Source: Spirochaeta sp. (GTDB lineage: Bacteria > Spirochaetota > Spirochaetia > Spirochaetales_E > Spirochaetaceae_B). From it: DNA of 13,932 nt. This document shows, piece after piece, positions 5,104 to 13,400 of this stretch (position 1 is the stretch's first letter; every line of letters begins with the position of its first letter). The notes beneath the pieces were generated by a model. It was given only the letters and a program-made list of their open reading frames with translations. It had not been told where the DNA came from and did not search any database. The position numbers and the translations under genes are program-made. Location: positions 1 to 13,932 of the forward strand of contig JAUUYD010000012.1 of the NCBI GenBank assembly GCA_030590585.1. The letters run 5' to 3'.

Positions 5104-6566
5104 TCCCGTAACTCCACTACCTCAGCTGACAGCATGCGTTTCCACTGTTTTACAGATTCTTTATCCTGCTCATTCAAATTGAAACCGGATCCCGGTCTTC
5201 CGGCCAGAGCAGTAATAACCGTAAGCCCGGCAGGCATTATCGATTGTAGATATTCCAGATAGAGTCCTGCCCCGGTGGTATAGGGGCGCCAGCCTTCGAA
5301 CACTAGAAGAATCCCATCCCCGTCGGATAAACGGTCTTTCAGGGATTCCAGGATTTCGCCATCATCCTCATCGTCCAGATTCACCGTTGTCACTCCCTGG
5401 AAATCCGCATCCCACTGCTGCTTGAGATAATTCTTCCAGGATTCTTCAGTCATCAGATCTTCCCTGTATGATGGAACGAGTACTTCTATGGTCATTGATT
5501 TATGCATCGATATCGGGATGGAATCAGGAACTGTACTATCATCATGTTCACCTGCCGGCTCGGTTCCTGTGAAATCAACTCGAGGCGCTTTCATCAGCAT
5601 CAGCAGACGGTGGCTTTTACTGTCCTTGAAGGGAAGGTTCACCAGAGCAAGCTGCCGGCGGAGTAATCCATATATCAGCAGCAGAAGACGGGGTAATACT
5701 CCATATGCCAGAACGGCACAGCAGATAAAAGGCCACCAGCTGATCAGATCCGCATTATTCAGACTGGATATTCCTTCTTTGAGGACAATCCGGCTGCCGG
5801 CTACCTGTTCCGCAGTCGGTGGAGTTATCAGCATTCGCCATGGCCATGAGATGGAAACAATTAATCGGTGAATACCTTCGGGAGACACGTTCAGCGTTGT
5901 CTGCCAGGCAAAGGCCAGATCCTGTACTATCCCCCGCCATAATACGGCAATAAATATCCCGAGATGAAAACATAGGGCCCGGAGTTGAATCGGCGGAGAA
6001 ACTGACCATCGGATCAGCCTCCGGTAGAGTATTGAACGTCCCCGGAAATGATTGAGTCCGCTGATGACGGTATCGGAATGTGCCCGATCTACCATACCCA
6101 GACGTCTGCTGATATCAACCGTCACCCGAAAAAACCTCATCAGCCGGTCAGCAAACCTCCGGGAACCATCACCGTTCTGCGGGAGAAGAGTGAGGATCAG
6201 GGAGACAGAGGTCAATAAAAACGGTATTCCAACCAATACGGCAATAGCCATGAACAGGTTGACCGGATTATTCCCGGCATATGAAAGTACACCCCAGCCC
6301 ATACCGGCACCCGCCAGCAATCCGATTACGGCAAGAAGGGCCGATGTCATACGATACAGTCGGTTGACCGTGGCCCCGGGCAGCAGCGTCTGATTCAAGC
6401 CCCGCCTGTAAGACAGCCAGGCGTAGAGTATTCGACCGGATTTCAAGCTGCCCTTGTAAGTCCTGAACCAATCCCGCATGCCATCATCTGTAGAAGAGGA
6501 ATCCAGTTCAGCTTCGAGGAGCAGTTCATAGTCAAGAACATCGCCAAGGGTCCGGATATCAGACAT
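5097..6566 (-). CDS. DUF2868 family four-TM membrane protein
   Basis: Integral inner-membrane protein of 489 aa. A cytoplasmic N-terminal part contains the RDWFRTYKG...RILYAWLSYRRGLNQTLLPGA block. A hairpin of two membrane helices (about 72-98 and 102-128) follows, then a helix at about 194-214 leading to DLAFAWQTTLNV, a sequence characteristic of DUF2868, and a fourth helix at about 277-302. The C-terminal soluble domain (about 355-489) reads EVLVPSYRED, later ILLVFEGWRPYTTGAGLYLEYLQ, and may be a nucleotide- or protein-binding fold; this last point is inference. It is the first gene of a leftward operon with the DUF3482 GTPase, which overlaps its stop codon. The likely model is a membrane anchor or effector controlled by the GTPase. 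A weak ribosome site (GAGAG) lies three bases before the ATG. Confidence 0.83.
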   Translation of the reverse strand: MSDIRTLGDVLDYELLLEAELDSSSTDDGMRDWFRTYKGSLKSGRILYAWLSYRRGLNQTLLPGATVNRLYRMTSALLAVIGLLAGAGMGWGVLSYAGNNPVNLFMAIAVLVGIPFLLTSVSLILTLLPQNGDGSRRFADRLMRFFRVTVDISRRLGMVDRAHSDTVISGLNHFRGRSILYRRLIRWSVSPPIQLRALCFHLGIFIAVLWRGIVQDLAFAWQTTLNVSPEGIHRLIVSISWPWRMLITPPTAEQVAGSRIVLKEGISSLNNADLISWWPFICCAVLAYGVLPRLLLLIYGLLRRQLALVNLPFKDSKSHRLLMLMKAPRVDFTGTEPAGEHDDSTVPDSIPISMHKSMTIEVLVPSYREDLMTEESWKNYLKQQWDADFQGVTTVNLDDEDDGEILESLKDRLSDGDGILLVFEGWRPYTTGAGLYLEYLQSIMPAGLTVITALAGRPGSGFNLNEQDKESVKQWKRMLSAEVVELREW

Positions 6567-6631
6567 AATCTCTCACAACTTGGAAGACTACTACTATTCT
6601 GAGACTACTTCAATTAACGATAAAGCCTAAG

Positions 6632-6655
6632 GCAATTTCATAAATATGAAATTGC
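6632..6655. repeat. 10-bp perfect inverted repeat in divergent intergenic region
   Basis: GCAATTTCAT (6632-6641), a four-base AAAT loop and ATGAAATTGC (6646-6655). It lies 66 bp upstream of the DUF2868 start and has no T run on either strand, so it looks more like an operator or RNA hairpin than a terminator. A weaker CCTCT/AGAGG repeat (6677-6698) follows. Confidence 0.6.
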
Positions 6656-6702
6656 TTCGATTCGATGGCAGAAACCCCTCTGGCTTACTCTAGAGAGGCA
6701 TA

Positions 6703-6729
6703 TTTTCAAAAATCTCTGATTTTTGAAAA
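6703..6729. repeat. 12-bp perfect inverted repeat overlapping possible -35 region
   Basis: TTTTCAAAAATC (6703-6714), a three-base TCT loop and GATTTTTGAAAA (6718-6729). The right arm contains TTGAAA, the possible -35 box of the PHP operon, so a protein bound here could regulate that operon. It is AT-rich for a terminator. Confidence 0.6.
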
Positions 6730-6751
6730 CGGCTCGACTGATGGATAATAT
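6723..6751 (+). promoter_or_regulatory. Possible promoter of the PHP-EamA-GT-acyltransferase operon
   Basis: TTGAAA (6723-6728) and a -10 region GGATAATAT (6743-6751) give either TAATAT at 17 bp spacing or GATAAT at 15 bp. Initiation near 6757 would give a leader of only about 15 nt before ATG 6771. This is a consensus match only. Confidence 0.35.
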
Positions 6752-6770
6752 CGCTCAAATACATTAGCTT

Positions 6771-7445
6771 ATGCCAATGTTCATAATCGACCCCCACATC
6801 CATACCGCCGAAATCAGCCCCTGTGGCAAGGTTGACGCATCGCGTCTTGTTGCACTCTACAAAAAAGCCGGGTACCAGGGTTTGATTATTACCGACCATT
6901 TATCCATGTACTGTCCTATCTTTCAGGAAAAAGGGCCATGGCAGGAAAAAATTGATCGGTTCTTTACCGGTTATGATTTGATAAAACAAATTGGTGAGTC
7001 TCAGGGACTGGTGATTCTCCCTGGATTTGAACTGACCTTTAACAAGGCTCCCAACGACTATCTTGTGTATGGAATCGATAAAACCTGGCTTTACCGGCAT
7101 GAAAATCTTCTTGATTCATCAATTGAGGAGTTCTCCGAATCCATTTCAGACAGCGGAGCACTCATCATACAGGCTCATCCTTTCAGAAAACGTCTGCTGC
7201 CCCGGGATAAACCGCATATCCACGGAATTGAAGTGTACAACGGTAATGCCCGGCATGATTCGCAGAATAAAAGAGCCCTTGAATACTCAGAATCCCATGC
7301 CCTGTTATCCTGCAGCGGTTCGGATTTCCATCAGGAAGAAGACTGCGGCAGAGGTGGTATAAGGTTCGAATACCCCGTTCTCAGCATCGAAGAATTCATT
7401 TCCGGAATAAAAGATGGAAAAATGGAGTTGATAAAAACCCCATGA
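6771..7445 (+). CDS. PHP-domain metal-dependent phosphoesterase
   Basis: A compact PHP-superfamily hydrolase of 224 aa. The metal-binding signature is intact: DPHIHT (Asp7, His9, His11), TDH (Asp42, His43), GFEL (Glu87), QAHPF (His136) and GSDFH (Asp185, His187). These sites normally hold two or three divalent metals that hydrolyse phosphoesters. Stand-alone members near this size include YciV/TrpH-like nucleotidases and exonucleases; the substrate here cannot be read from sequence. It has no signal peptide and is probably cytoplasmic. No Shine-Dalgarno is visible before ATG 6771 or the nearby ATG 6777, and the leader may be very short. It heads a rightward operon: its TGA overlaps the ATG of the EamA gene in ATGA. 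Context suggests a link to lipid, sugar or nucleotide metabolism, but that is inference. Confidence 0.85.
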   Translation: MPMFIIDPHIHTAEISPCGKVDASRLVALYKKAGYQGLIITDHLSMYCPIFQEKGPWQEKIDRFFTGYDLIKQIGESQGLVILPGFELTFNKAPNDYLVYGIDKTWLYRHENLLDSSIEEFSESISDSGALIIQAHPFRKRLLPRDKPHIHGIEVYNGNARHDSQNKRALEYSESHALLSCSGSDFHQEEDCGRGGIRFEYPVLSIEEFISGIKDGKMELIKTP

Positions 7446-8392
7446 CCTCAGGTTCAGATAGCAGACAGACAGCGCTTTTATCCTTCCTTCCCTATGCGGC
7501 AATTGTCATTTCTGTGTTCCTCTGGGGCGGATCTTTCGCTGCAATGCGCCTGAGTATCGGCATTATCGGTGCTTTCAGTCTGATGAGCCTCAGATTTCTA
7601 AGCGCCGCGGCGGTACTGCTGCCCTTTTTACCATACTTTGTACGCTCTCTGCGGCGGTCGGCCAGGAAGGGAGACGGCAGACTGATTCTTATTATGGTGC
7701 TCCTGCAGCCCTGCCTGTATTTTCTGTTTGAATCCAATGCCCTCAGATTCACTACAGCTTCACAGGCCGGGGTTGTTTCGGCAACAGTGCCTATTCTGAC
7801 GGCCATGGGAGCCTGGATATTTCTGAAAGAGAAGATTGGAAAAGGCTTTATTATTGGAATGATAATGGCTGTCACAGGGATAGTATTCATGACTCTGGGC
7901 GGGTCTGCGGAATCAGGGGCTCAAAGGCCTGTCCTGGGTAATACCATGGAGTTTCTCGCCATGATCTGTGCGGCAGGATACCTGGTGACTGTCAGGGGAT
8001 TAAGCCGCCGATATGATACATGGCTACTCACAGCACTCCAGATTTATACTGGAGCGATATTTTTTTTACCCGGATTATTTATGCTCGCAGGGTCCGCGGC
8101 AGGTTCCGGATCGCCATTCTCTTCTCTACCATGGATTCCCATCATTTATCTGGGAGTTGCATCATCCGTCGGTGCTTTTGGTTTATACAACTGGGGTATG
8201 AAATATATTCCGGCAGGAAAGGCTGCATCTTTTATCAATTTGATACCTCTGGTGTCAGCTGCCGCTGCCTGGTTCATTCTCGGAGAAATATTGAGCCCCA
8301 TACAGTTTGCCGGGGGAGGGATTGTTATTATCGGTGTTCTTATCAGCCAGAAACGAAATTGGCATTTGACGTTCCAGTCTTCAAACCGTTAG
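7442..8392 (+). CDS. EamA/DMT family transporter
   Basis: Drug/metabolite-transporter superfamily permease of 316 aa with about ten membrane helices in two EamA repeats. The first repeat begins with VISVFLWGGSFAAMRLSIG and contains SQAGVVSATVPILTAMGAWIFLKEKI, the standard end-of-repeat signature. The second ends with the matching KAASFINLIPLVSAAAAWFILGEIL and GGGIVIIGVLIS. Members export amino acids, nucleotides or other metabolites; the substrate is not predictable here. A basic loop (RSLRRSARKGDGR) sits between early helices and the C-terminus is short and polar. The start ATG 7442 overlaps the PHP gene stop by four bases. The only ribosome-like site, GGAG at 7424-7427, is 14 bases away, so translation is probably coupled. 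The glycosyltransferase gene starts 50 bases after its stop. Confidence 0.88.
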   Translation: MTSGSDSRQTALLSFLPYAAIVISVFLWGGSFAAMRLSIGIIGAFSLMSLRFLSAAAVLLPFLPYFVRSLRRSARKGDGRLILIMVLLQPCLYFLFESNALRFTTASQAGVVSATVPILTAMGAWIFLKEKIGKGFIIGMIMAVTGIVFMTLGGSAESGAQRPVLGNTMEFLAMICAAGYLVTVRGLSRRYDTWLLTALQIYTGAIFFLPGLFMLAGSAAGSGSPFSSLPWIPIIYLGVASSVGAFGLYNWGMKYIPAGKAASFINLIPLVSAAAAWFILGEILSPIQFAGGGIVIIGVLISQKRNWHLTFQSSNR

Positions 8393-8442
8393 ATTACTAT
8401 TTCGGGATGACACTGAAAGAATATGATGAGGATAAGAAATTT

Positions 8443-9609
8443 ATGAAGATTGTAATTGTCTGTGACAGTTGGGCAGATGGAAACGGCGCAATTGTCGCTA
8501 CAAAGAGGATGATGAAAGAGCTGGAGGCCAGAGGCCATACGTTCACCGTTGTCACTACAAATACCGCCGGCAAGGAAGGCGATCTCAGGGAAGTTCCCGG
8601 CTTCTACCTTCCAGGTGTAAAAGAATCCATGCAGAAGATGGATTTCCAATTTGGAAAAGGTAAAACCAAAATCCTGAAAGAGGCCTTCAAGGATGCTGAT
8701 CTGATAACCATTCAGTTTCCGTTTTTTCTGGCCAGAAAATCCGTATCTGTAGCAAAAAGAATGGGAATACCAGTGATGGCCGGCTGCCACATGCAGCCCC
8801 AGAATTTCACAGGTGCTGCCGGTACAGAAAGCGAATTCGGTGATAAAATTGTTGCCAAGGTGTTCAAGGCCTTCATATTCGGCCGGGTTGATGCAATACA
8901 TATTCCTTCGGTTTTCGGAGCCAGGCTCTATCAGGGATTCGGTGTAAATGCCCATTTCCGGGTTGTTTCCAACGGAATCCCCAGGGAGTACGTGCCTGTA
9001 AAACATAAGCGCCCGGAACTCTTCGGCGATAAGTTTACCATTTTGAATATCGGCCGGCATGCTTTGGAGAAAAGACAGGAGCTCCTTATCGACGGAGTTC
9101 TTAAATCCAAGTATAAGGACAATATACAGCTGCTTCTCTGCGGTAAGGGAGAGGATACCGAAAAGCTCCGTAAGCGGGGGGAAGAATTACCTGTAAAACC
9201 GCTTGTGGATTATATCACCATGGAGGATAAACTTAGCTATCTGAATACCGCCGACCTCTATGTCCAATCCTCGGTAATCGAACTGGAAAGTCTCTCCTGT
9301 CTGGAGGCCATCGGATGCGGACTCCCCTGTCTTATCAGTGACGCGAAACACAGTGCGGCGCCTCAGTTCGCTCTGGATGACCGCTTTTTGTTCAAAGAGG
9401 ATGATACCGCGGCTCTGGGTAAACAGATTGACTACTGGTATGAAAATTGGAAAGAACTGAAAAAACTGAAAGCTGAGGCTTTGAAGATGGCTGAAAAATA
9501 CCGCATGGATACCTGCGTCGGGGAAATGGAGAAGCTCTACGAAGATGTTGCCGCTACAAAAAATAATTCTGATAAGGCTCTGACACCAGGTCTGGTAATG
9601 GGGAGCTGA
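8443..9609 (+). CDS. GT4-type glycosyltransferase, possibly glycolipid-forming
   Basis: Retaining glycosyltransferase with GT-B fold, 388 aa from the chosen start. The N-terminal domain begins MKIVIVCDSWADGNGAIV, the glycine-rich acceptor-side loop of this fold. The hinge region reads VVSNGIP (174-180). The donor-binding domain has FTILNIGRHALEKRQELLIDG (near 198-218), LLLCGKGED (230-238) and the E-x7-E motif formed by Glu280 and Glu288 in IELESLSCLEAIGCGLP. A basic patch (YPVKHKRP-like, around 185-191) could contact anionic lipids. Family and neighbourhood are compatible with mono- or diglycosyl-diacylglycerol synthases such as the Borrelia enzyme, but protein or sugar acceptors remain possible. 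The frame is open upstream to 8020 inside the EamA gene; ATG 8443 is chosen because homologous proteins begin there and TGAGGA lies ten bases upstream. The acyltransferase gene follows after four bases. Confidence 0.85.
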   Translation: MKIVIVCDSWADGNGAIVATKRMMKELEARGHTFTVVTTNTAGKEGDLREVPGFYLPGVKESMQKMDFQFGKGKTKILKEAFKDADLITIQFPFFLARKSVSVAKRMGIPVMAGCHMQPQNFTGAAGTESEFGDKIVAKVFKAFIFGRVDAIHIPSVFGARLYQGFGVNAHFRVVSNGIPREYVPVKHKRPELFGDKFTILNIGRHALEKRQELLIDGVLKSKYKDNIQLLLCGKGEDTEKLRKRGEELPVKPLVDYITMEDKLSYLNTADLYVQSSVIELESLSCLEAIGCGLPCLISDAKHSAAPQFALDDRFLFKEDDTAALGKQIDYWYENWKELKKLKAEALKMAEKYRMDTCVGEMEKLYEDVAATKNNSDKALTPGLVMGS

Positions 9610-9613
9610 GAGC

Positions 9614-10384
9614 ATGAAAGAACGCCCGGAAATCCCTGAAGAAAAGATAGTCGAAGTTACAAACGACACCAAAAAAATTGACTTCACCAAGCCTTACAAA
9701 TTCCTGTATTTTGAGTGGTGGTTTTATCTTTTAACCCTGCCCATATTCATGATTTGTTACGTGTTTGTGGCACTCAGTGCTGTCTTCTTCGGACTCCGGG
9801 TTAAGGGTTGGAAGAACTTCCGGTCCATGAGAGGCCGGGGATTCATAACAGTTTCAAACCACTGCCATTTTTTTGATACTGTTCTGGCAAATTTCGTCTA
9901 TTTCCCAAGGCGTATCTATATATCCGTTGTACAGAGGAACTTTGAAGTACCCTTTGTCCGCTTTGTGCTCCGGGTACTCAAAGCTTTTCCCATACCTGCA
10001 AGTCCGGTGGGATTTAAAATGATAACCGAACCTGTAGGAGAGGCCATACGCCGGGGGCATGCGGTTTTGTTCCTTCCTGAAAGTGAACTGGTTCATCTGA
10101 GCCAGACTATTCATCGTTTCAGCCTCGGTGCATTTTATCAGTCTTATATTCATCAGACACCCATACTCCCCATGGCGTATACAATAAAACGCCGAAAATT
10201 TTTCGGTAAGGAATTGGGGCCTAACTGGGTGAAAATGACCCTCAATTTCGGTGAGCCCATTACTCCGCCGCCGAAGCAGGACGATGTTCTATTTCCCAAA
10301 AAAGCCCTTGATGAAATGGCGGAAAAAACAGCTTCCTGGATGGAGAGAGTCATAGCTGACTACCACGGAACCGGCGCGGAATAG
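9614..10384 (+). CDS. PlsC-like lysophospholipid/glycerolipid acyltransferase
   Basis: Membrane-bound acyltransferase of the PlsC/LPLAT superfamily, 256 aa. After a charged N-terminus, a membrane helix spans about 33-58. The catalytic motif I, NHCHFFD, gives His83-x4-Asp88. A motif II-like RNFEVPFVRF (108-117) follows. The expected FPEGTR motif III is replaced by FLPESE (153-158), and motif IV is PILPMAY (183-189). The altered motif III indicates an atypical acyl acceptor or binding mode. A strong GGGGAG (9600-9605) lies eight bases before the ATG, and the gene starts four bases after the glycosyltransferase stop, so the two are cotranscribed and probably act on the same lipid. It is the last gene of the operon. 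No clear terminator follows. Confidence 0.85.
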   Translation: MKERPEIPEEKIVEVTNDTKKIDFTKPYKFLYFEWWFYLLTLPIFMICYVFVALSAVFFGLRVKGWKNFRSMRGRGFITVSNHCHFFDTVLANFVYFPRRIYISVVQRNFEVPFVRFVLRVLKAFPIPASPVGFKMITEPVGEAIRRGHAVLFLPESELVHLSQTIHRFSLGAFYQSYIHQTPILPMAYTIKRRKFFGKELGPNWVKMTLNFGEPITPPPKQDDVLFPKKALDEMAEKTASWMERVIADYHGTGAE

Positions 10385-10495
10385 ACGAGCTGAGGTAAAA
10401 ACCTAGACTATATGGCCGGAACTGATAGCCGTTAAATCGCTTATGATGGTGTCATAGCTGACTTTATGGCCAAGAAGTTTTTCCCGCTGATTTAT
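10385..10495. other. Convergent intergenic spacer with 13-bp direct repeat
   Basis: This lies between the converging acyltransferase and TPR genes. GTCATAGCTGACT occurs at 10349-10361 (end of the acyltransferase gene) and again at 10451-10463. Only weak hairpins are present (AGGT/ACCT, TATGA/TCATA) and there is no U-tract terminator. It may be a partial duplication of the gene end. Confidence 0.35.
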
Positions 10496-13400
10496 TCATT
10501 GAAGAGGACCTGCAGGGCTGTGCAGGCTTTCATGGGCCATAGCCAGATTTGCCGGGAATACCTCACTTAAGGGATCTGCCAGACATGCCGACCGAAAGGC
10601 CTCCAGAGCCTGGTTAGGGGATCCTGCTGCCATAAGACCAAGGCCCAGTACATTCAGACATTCTGCATGGGAACCTTTGAGTGCCAGGGCCCGTTTCAGA
10701 TAAACAACACTCTCTTCAAAGTTTCCGGAAGCATAAGCGCAGATTCCTGAATTAGCTGCATATTCCGGGTTTCCCGGGGCACGATCTACGGCCTGACGGA
10801 ACGCTTCCAGAGCCTTTCCCCATTGATTTGAAAGATAGTACCAGTATCCAAGATCGGCATGGTAGGAAGCGACAAGGGGTAATGTTTCAACCGCCGCGGA
10901 AAGATGGCTTTTTGAAAGGTTCCAGAGCTCCTTGTTGTCCTTATTCAGAGATTCGAGAAGTTCCAGCCTGCCAAGGCGGTTTAAGGAATCAGCATTAACG
11001 GTCTCCTGAGTCAGAAGTTTCCGTGCCTTGTCCCGAAATCCAAGGGCCATCCAGGCCGCCCCGTACCGTGCCTTGAATTTTCGGTTCTCCGGTTCGCCCT
11101 TCAAGGCCTCTCCCCAGGCTTTCAAGGCCAATCGGCGCCATTTATCCCCTTCCGGAGAACGGTTTCCCGACACCAGGGAATCTGCGTCAAAGTGTTTATG
11201 ACTATCAAGGTACAGCAGCGGAGCTTCAATCGGGGATTCGTTTTCCTCAGCACAGATTTCCCTGAACTCCGCCAATCGTTCCCAAATCCAGGACTCTTCC
11301 CCGCTTTTAAGAATAACATCCCGATAGATTCTTTCCGCGTCTTCAACTTTTCCGGAGATTCCCAGCAGATCGGCTTTATCCGCCAGCATTCCCGGATCAG
11401 AGGGTTTTATCTTTAGAGCCCGCTCCAGGGCTTCAAGTGCTGCCTTTTCATCTCCAAGTTCCAAAAAACAGATTGAAACTCCATAGGGAAGACTGTCATC
11501 AGAAGGATTAAGCAGCTCTCCGCGACAATAATAGTCGATAGCGTCTTCAAGCCGCCGTTCACGGTATAACCACCAGGCATAATCACGCTGAAAATCAGAA
11601 TTCAGGTTGCTGTTTTCAGCAGCCTGATGATAATGTTCCCCGGATTTTATCCAATCAACAGCAGAAGAGTCACTACCCTCAGCGGCATAAGAACGCTCAT
11701 CCTCAAGCCTGGCCAGGGAATTGAGTGCAAAGGAATCTTCCCCTGAGTCACTCCCGCACTCTACCGCCTTCTCCAGTTTTTCGCCAGCTTCCATCCATTT
11801 TCCCGACTGCCTTAAAGCATCACCAAGGTTACCAAGAAAAATGGGGTTTTCAGGAAGGAAGCTGACTGCCTTGCGGTATGCCCTGACCGCTTCATCGATG
11901 AAATCGGTTCTCATGGTATCAGAGTCATCGTCCCAGGCAATTTCCATAAAATGAACACCAAGCTGATTCCATAATCGTCCGTCCCGGGGGGTTTTTCCTA
12001 TAGCTTTCTGCAGCAGTGTCTCAGACATGTCCGGCTGCTTAACTGCCCGGAAAAACCAGACCGCATCTTCCAGCAGCTCAAGGTTCTCAGGGTTTCCCGA
12101 CAGGGCATTCATGTAGAGTTCCAGGGCTTCAGGAATCCGTTCTTCCACAGCCAGTTTTTCAGTCAGTTTTTTCATCAGCAGGGGATGCCCGGGCTGCTGA
12201 ATCAAAGCTGAGCTGAGTATCGACTCCTCATCATCAGATCTGCCGGAAACAGCAGCCATATCAGACGCGTTAAGCATCCAGTTGATATACTCAGCAGTTC
12301 CCGAATCAACAGCGGCTGAGGCCTCCAGATACAATTTCATCGACTCCAGAGAGTTGTTTTTCTCACTAAGGCTGCCCCATGCGGCCTTCAATCCCGGGAG
12401 GCAGACAGGGTTCTCCGGAATGGAGTCCAGAAGATCAGCTGCACTCTCTTCAAATCCTCCGCGTATGAAGTCTTCGGCAAGGCTGATGAGATCCTCCAAC
12501 TGCACTGAATTGTTTAAAAGAAAATGATGAAGTATTTCAGATGTAAGCTCAGTAACCCGAGGTTTAAAACCCTTCAGCTTTTCAGGTTCTACAGATGCTT
12601 CCAGAGCCATGGACCGAAGAAGCCCGATTGTATCGTAAGGCTGACTCCCTTTATTCTCCAACAATCTATCCCATTCAGACCGAGCACGTTCCGCGGCGGA
12701 TGTACGTGCCGAAGATGTAAGTTCATCGGATGCGGCGAGGTCGTTCCAACTCATCGCAATCCAGCGCCTGATAACTGTATCATCAGGAGAAAGTGCCAAT
12801 CCGCCAAGGAGGGTTCCAATAGCCATGGCTGGATGGCCGGACTCCCTTTCTGTAATTCCCAGAGCCAGTCTGTTTAAAGGATTCAGTGGGTTGAGAGTAA
12901 GAGCTTTGGTATAGGCATCTGCTGCCGCTTCCAGCCATGTCCCCTGTAAGTCACCGCCGCCTCTGTCCCAGGCATCCTTGTATAAATCCCCCAATCGCCG
13001 CCATGCATCGGCATACCTGTCATCAAGTACCAAAGCTGTTCTCCAGGCCATACGGGCCGCTTCGGGATCTTTTGAAACCAGTAGATCTCCTTCAGCCAGG
13101 AATGCTCTGGGGTCTGAAGGCCTCATTCGCTTGTAATCTGAAATATTACCGAGAAGCAGCTCTTCAGAGTTTTGAGAATTTTCCACCCATCGATCAACAT
13201 CATCCTGAATCAGAAAATAACGGGCCTCAAGAGATCCCTTTTCCGCCATCCCGGCCCATCCTTTCCGAGCCTTTTCCACAGAACCAAGGCGCTGCTCTAC
13301 CAAATGCATGATAAGGAGAATCTCTTCATCCCTGCCGGAACGGCCAAGGTGACGCCGTGCCCGGTTAAGATATTTCCTGCGCATTCTGTTTCCTGTTCCC

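Noticed and set aside
6600..6730. Integron attC-like site
   Set aside because: The inverted repeats lack the conserved attC core arms and no integron integrase is present.
8020..8442. Upstream extension of the glycosyltransferase frame
   Set aside because: It runs through the coding sequence of the EamA gene in another frame; GT4 proteins begin at MKIVIVCDSW and a ribosome site precedes ATG 8443.
8389..9060. Minus-strand 223-codon open frame under the glycosyltransferase gene
   Set aside because: It is a shadow of the real gene with low-complexity, Cys/His-rich translation and no ribosome site.
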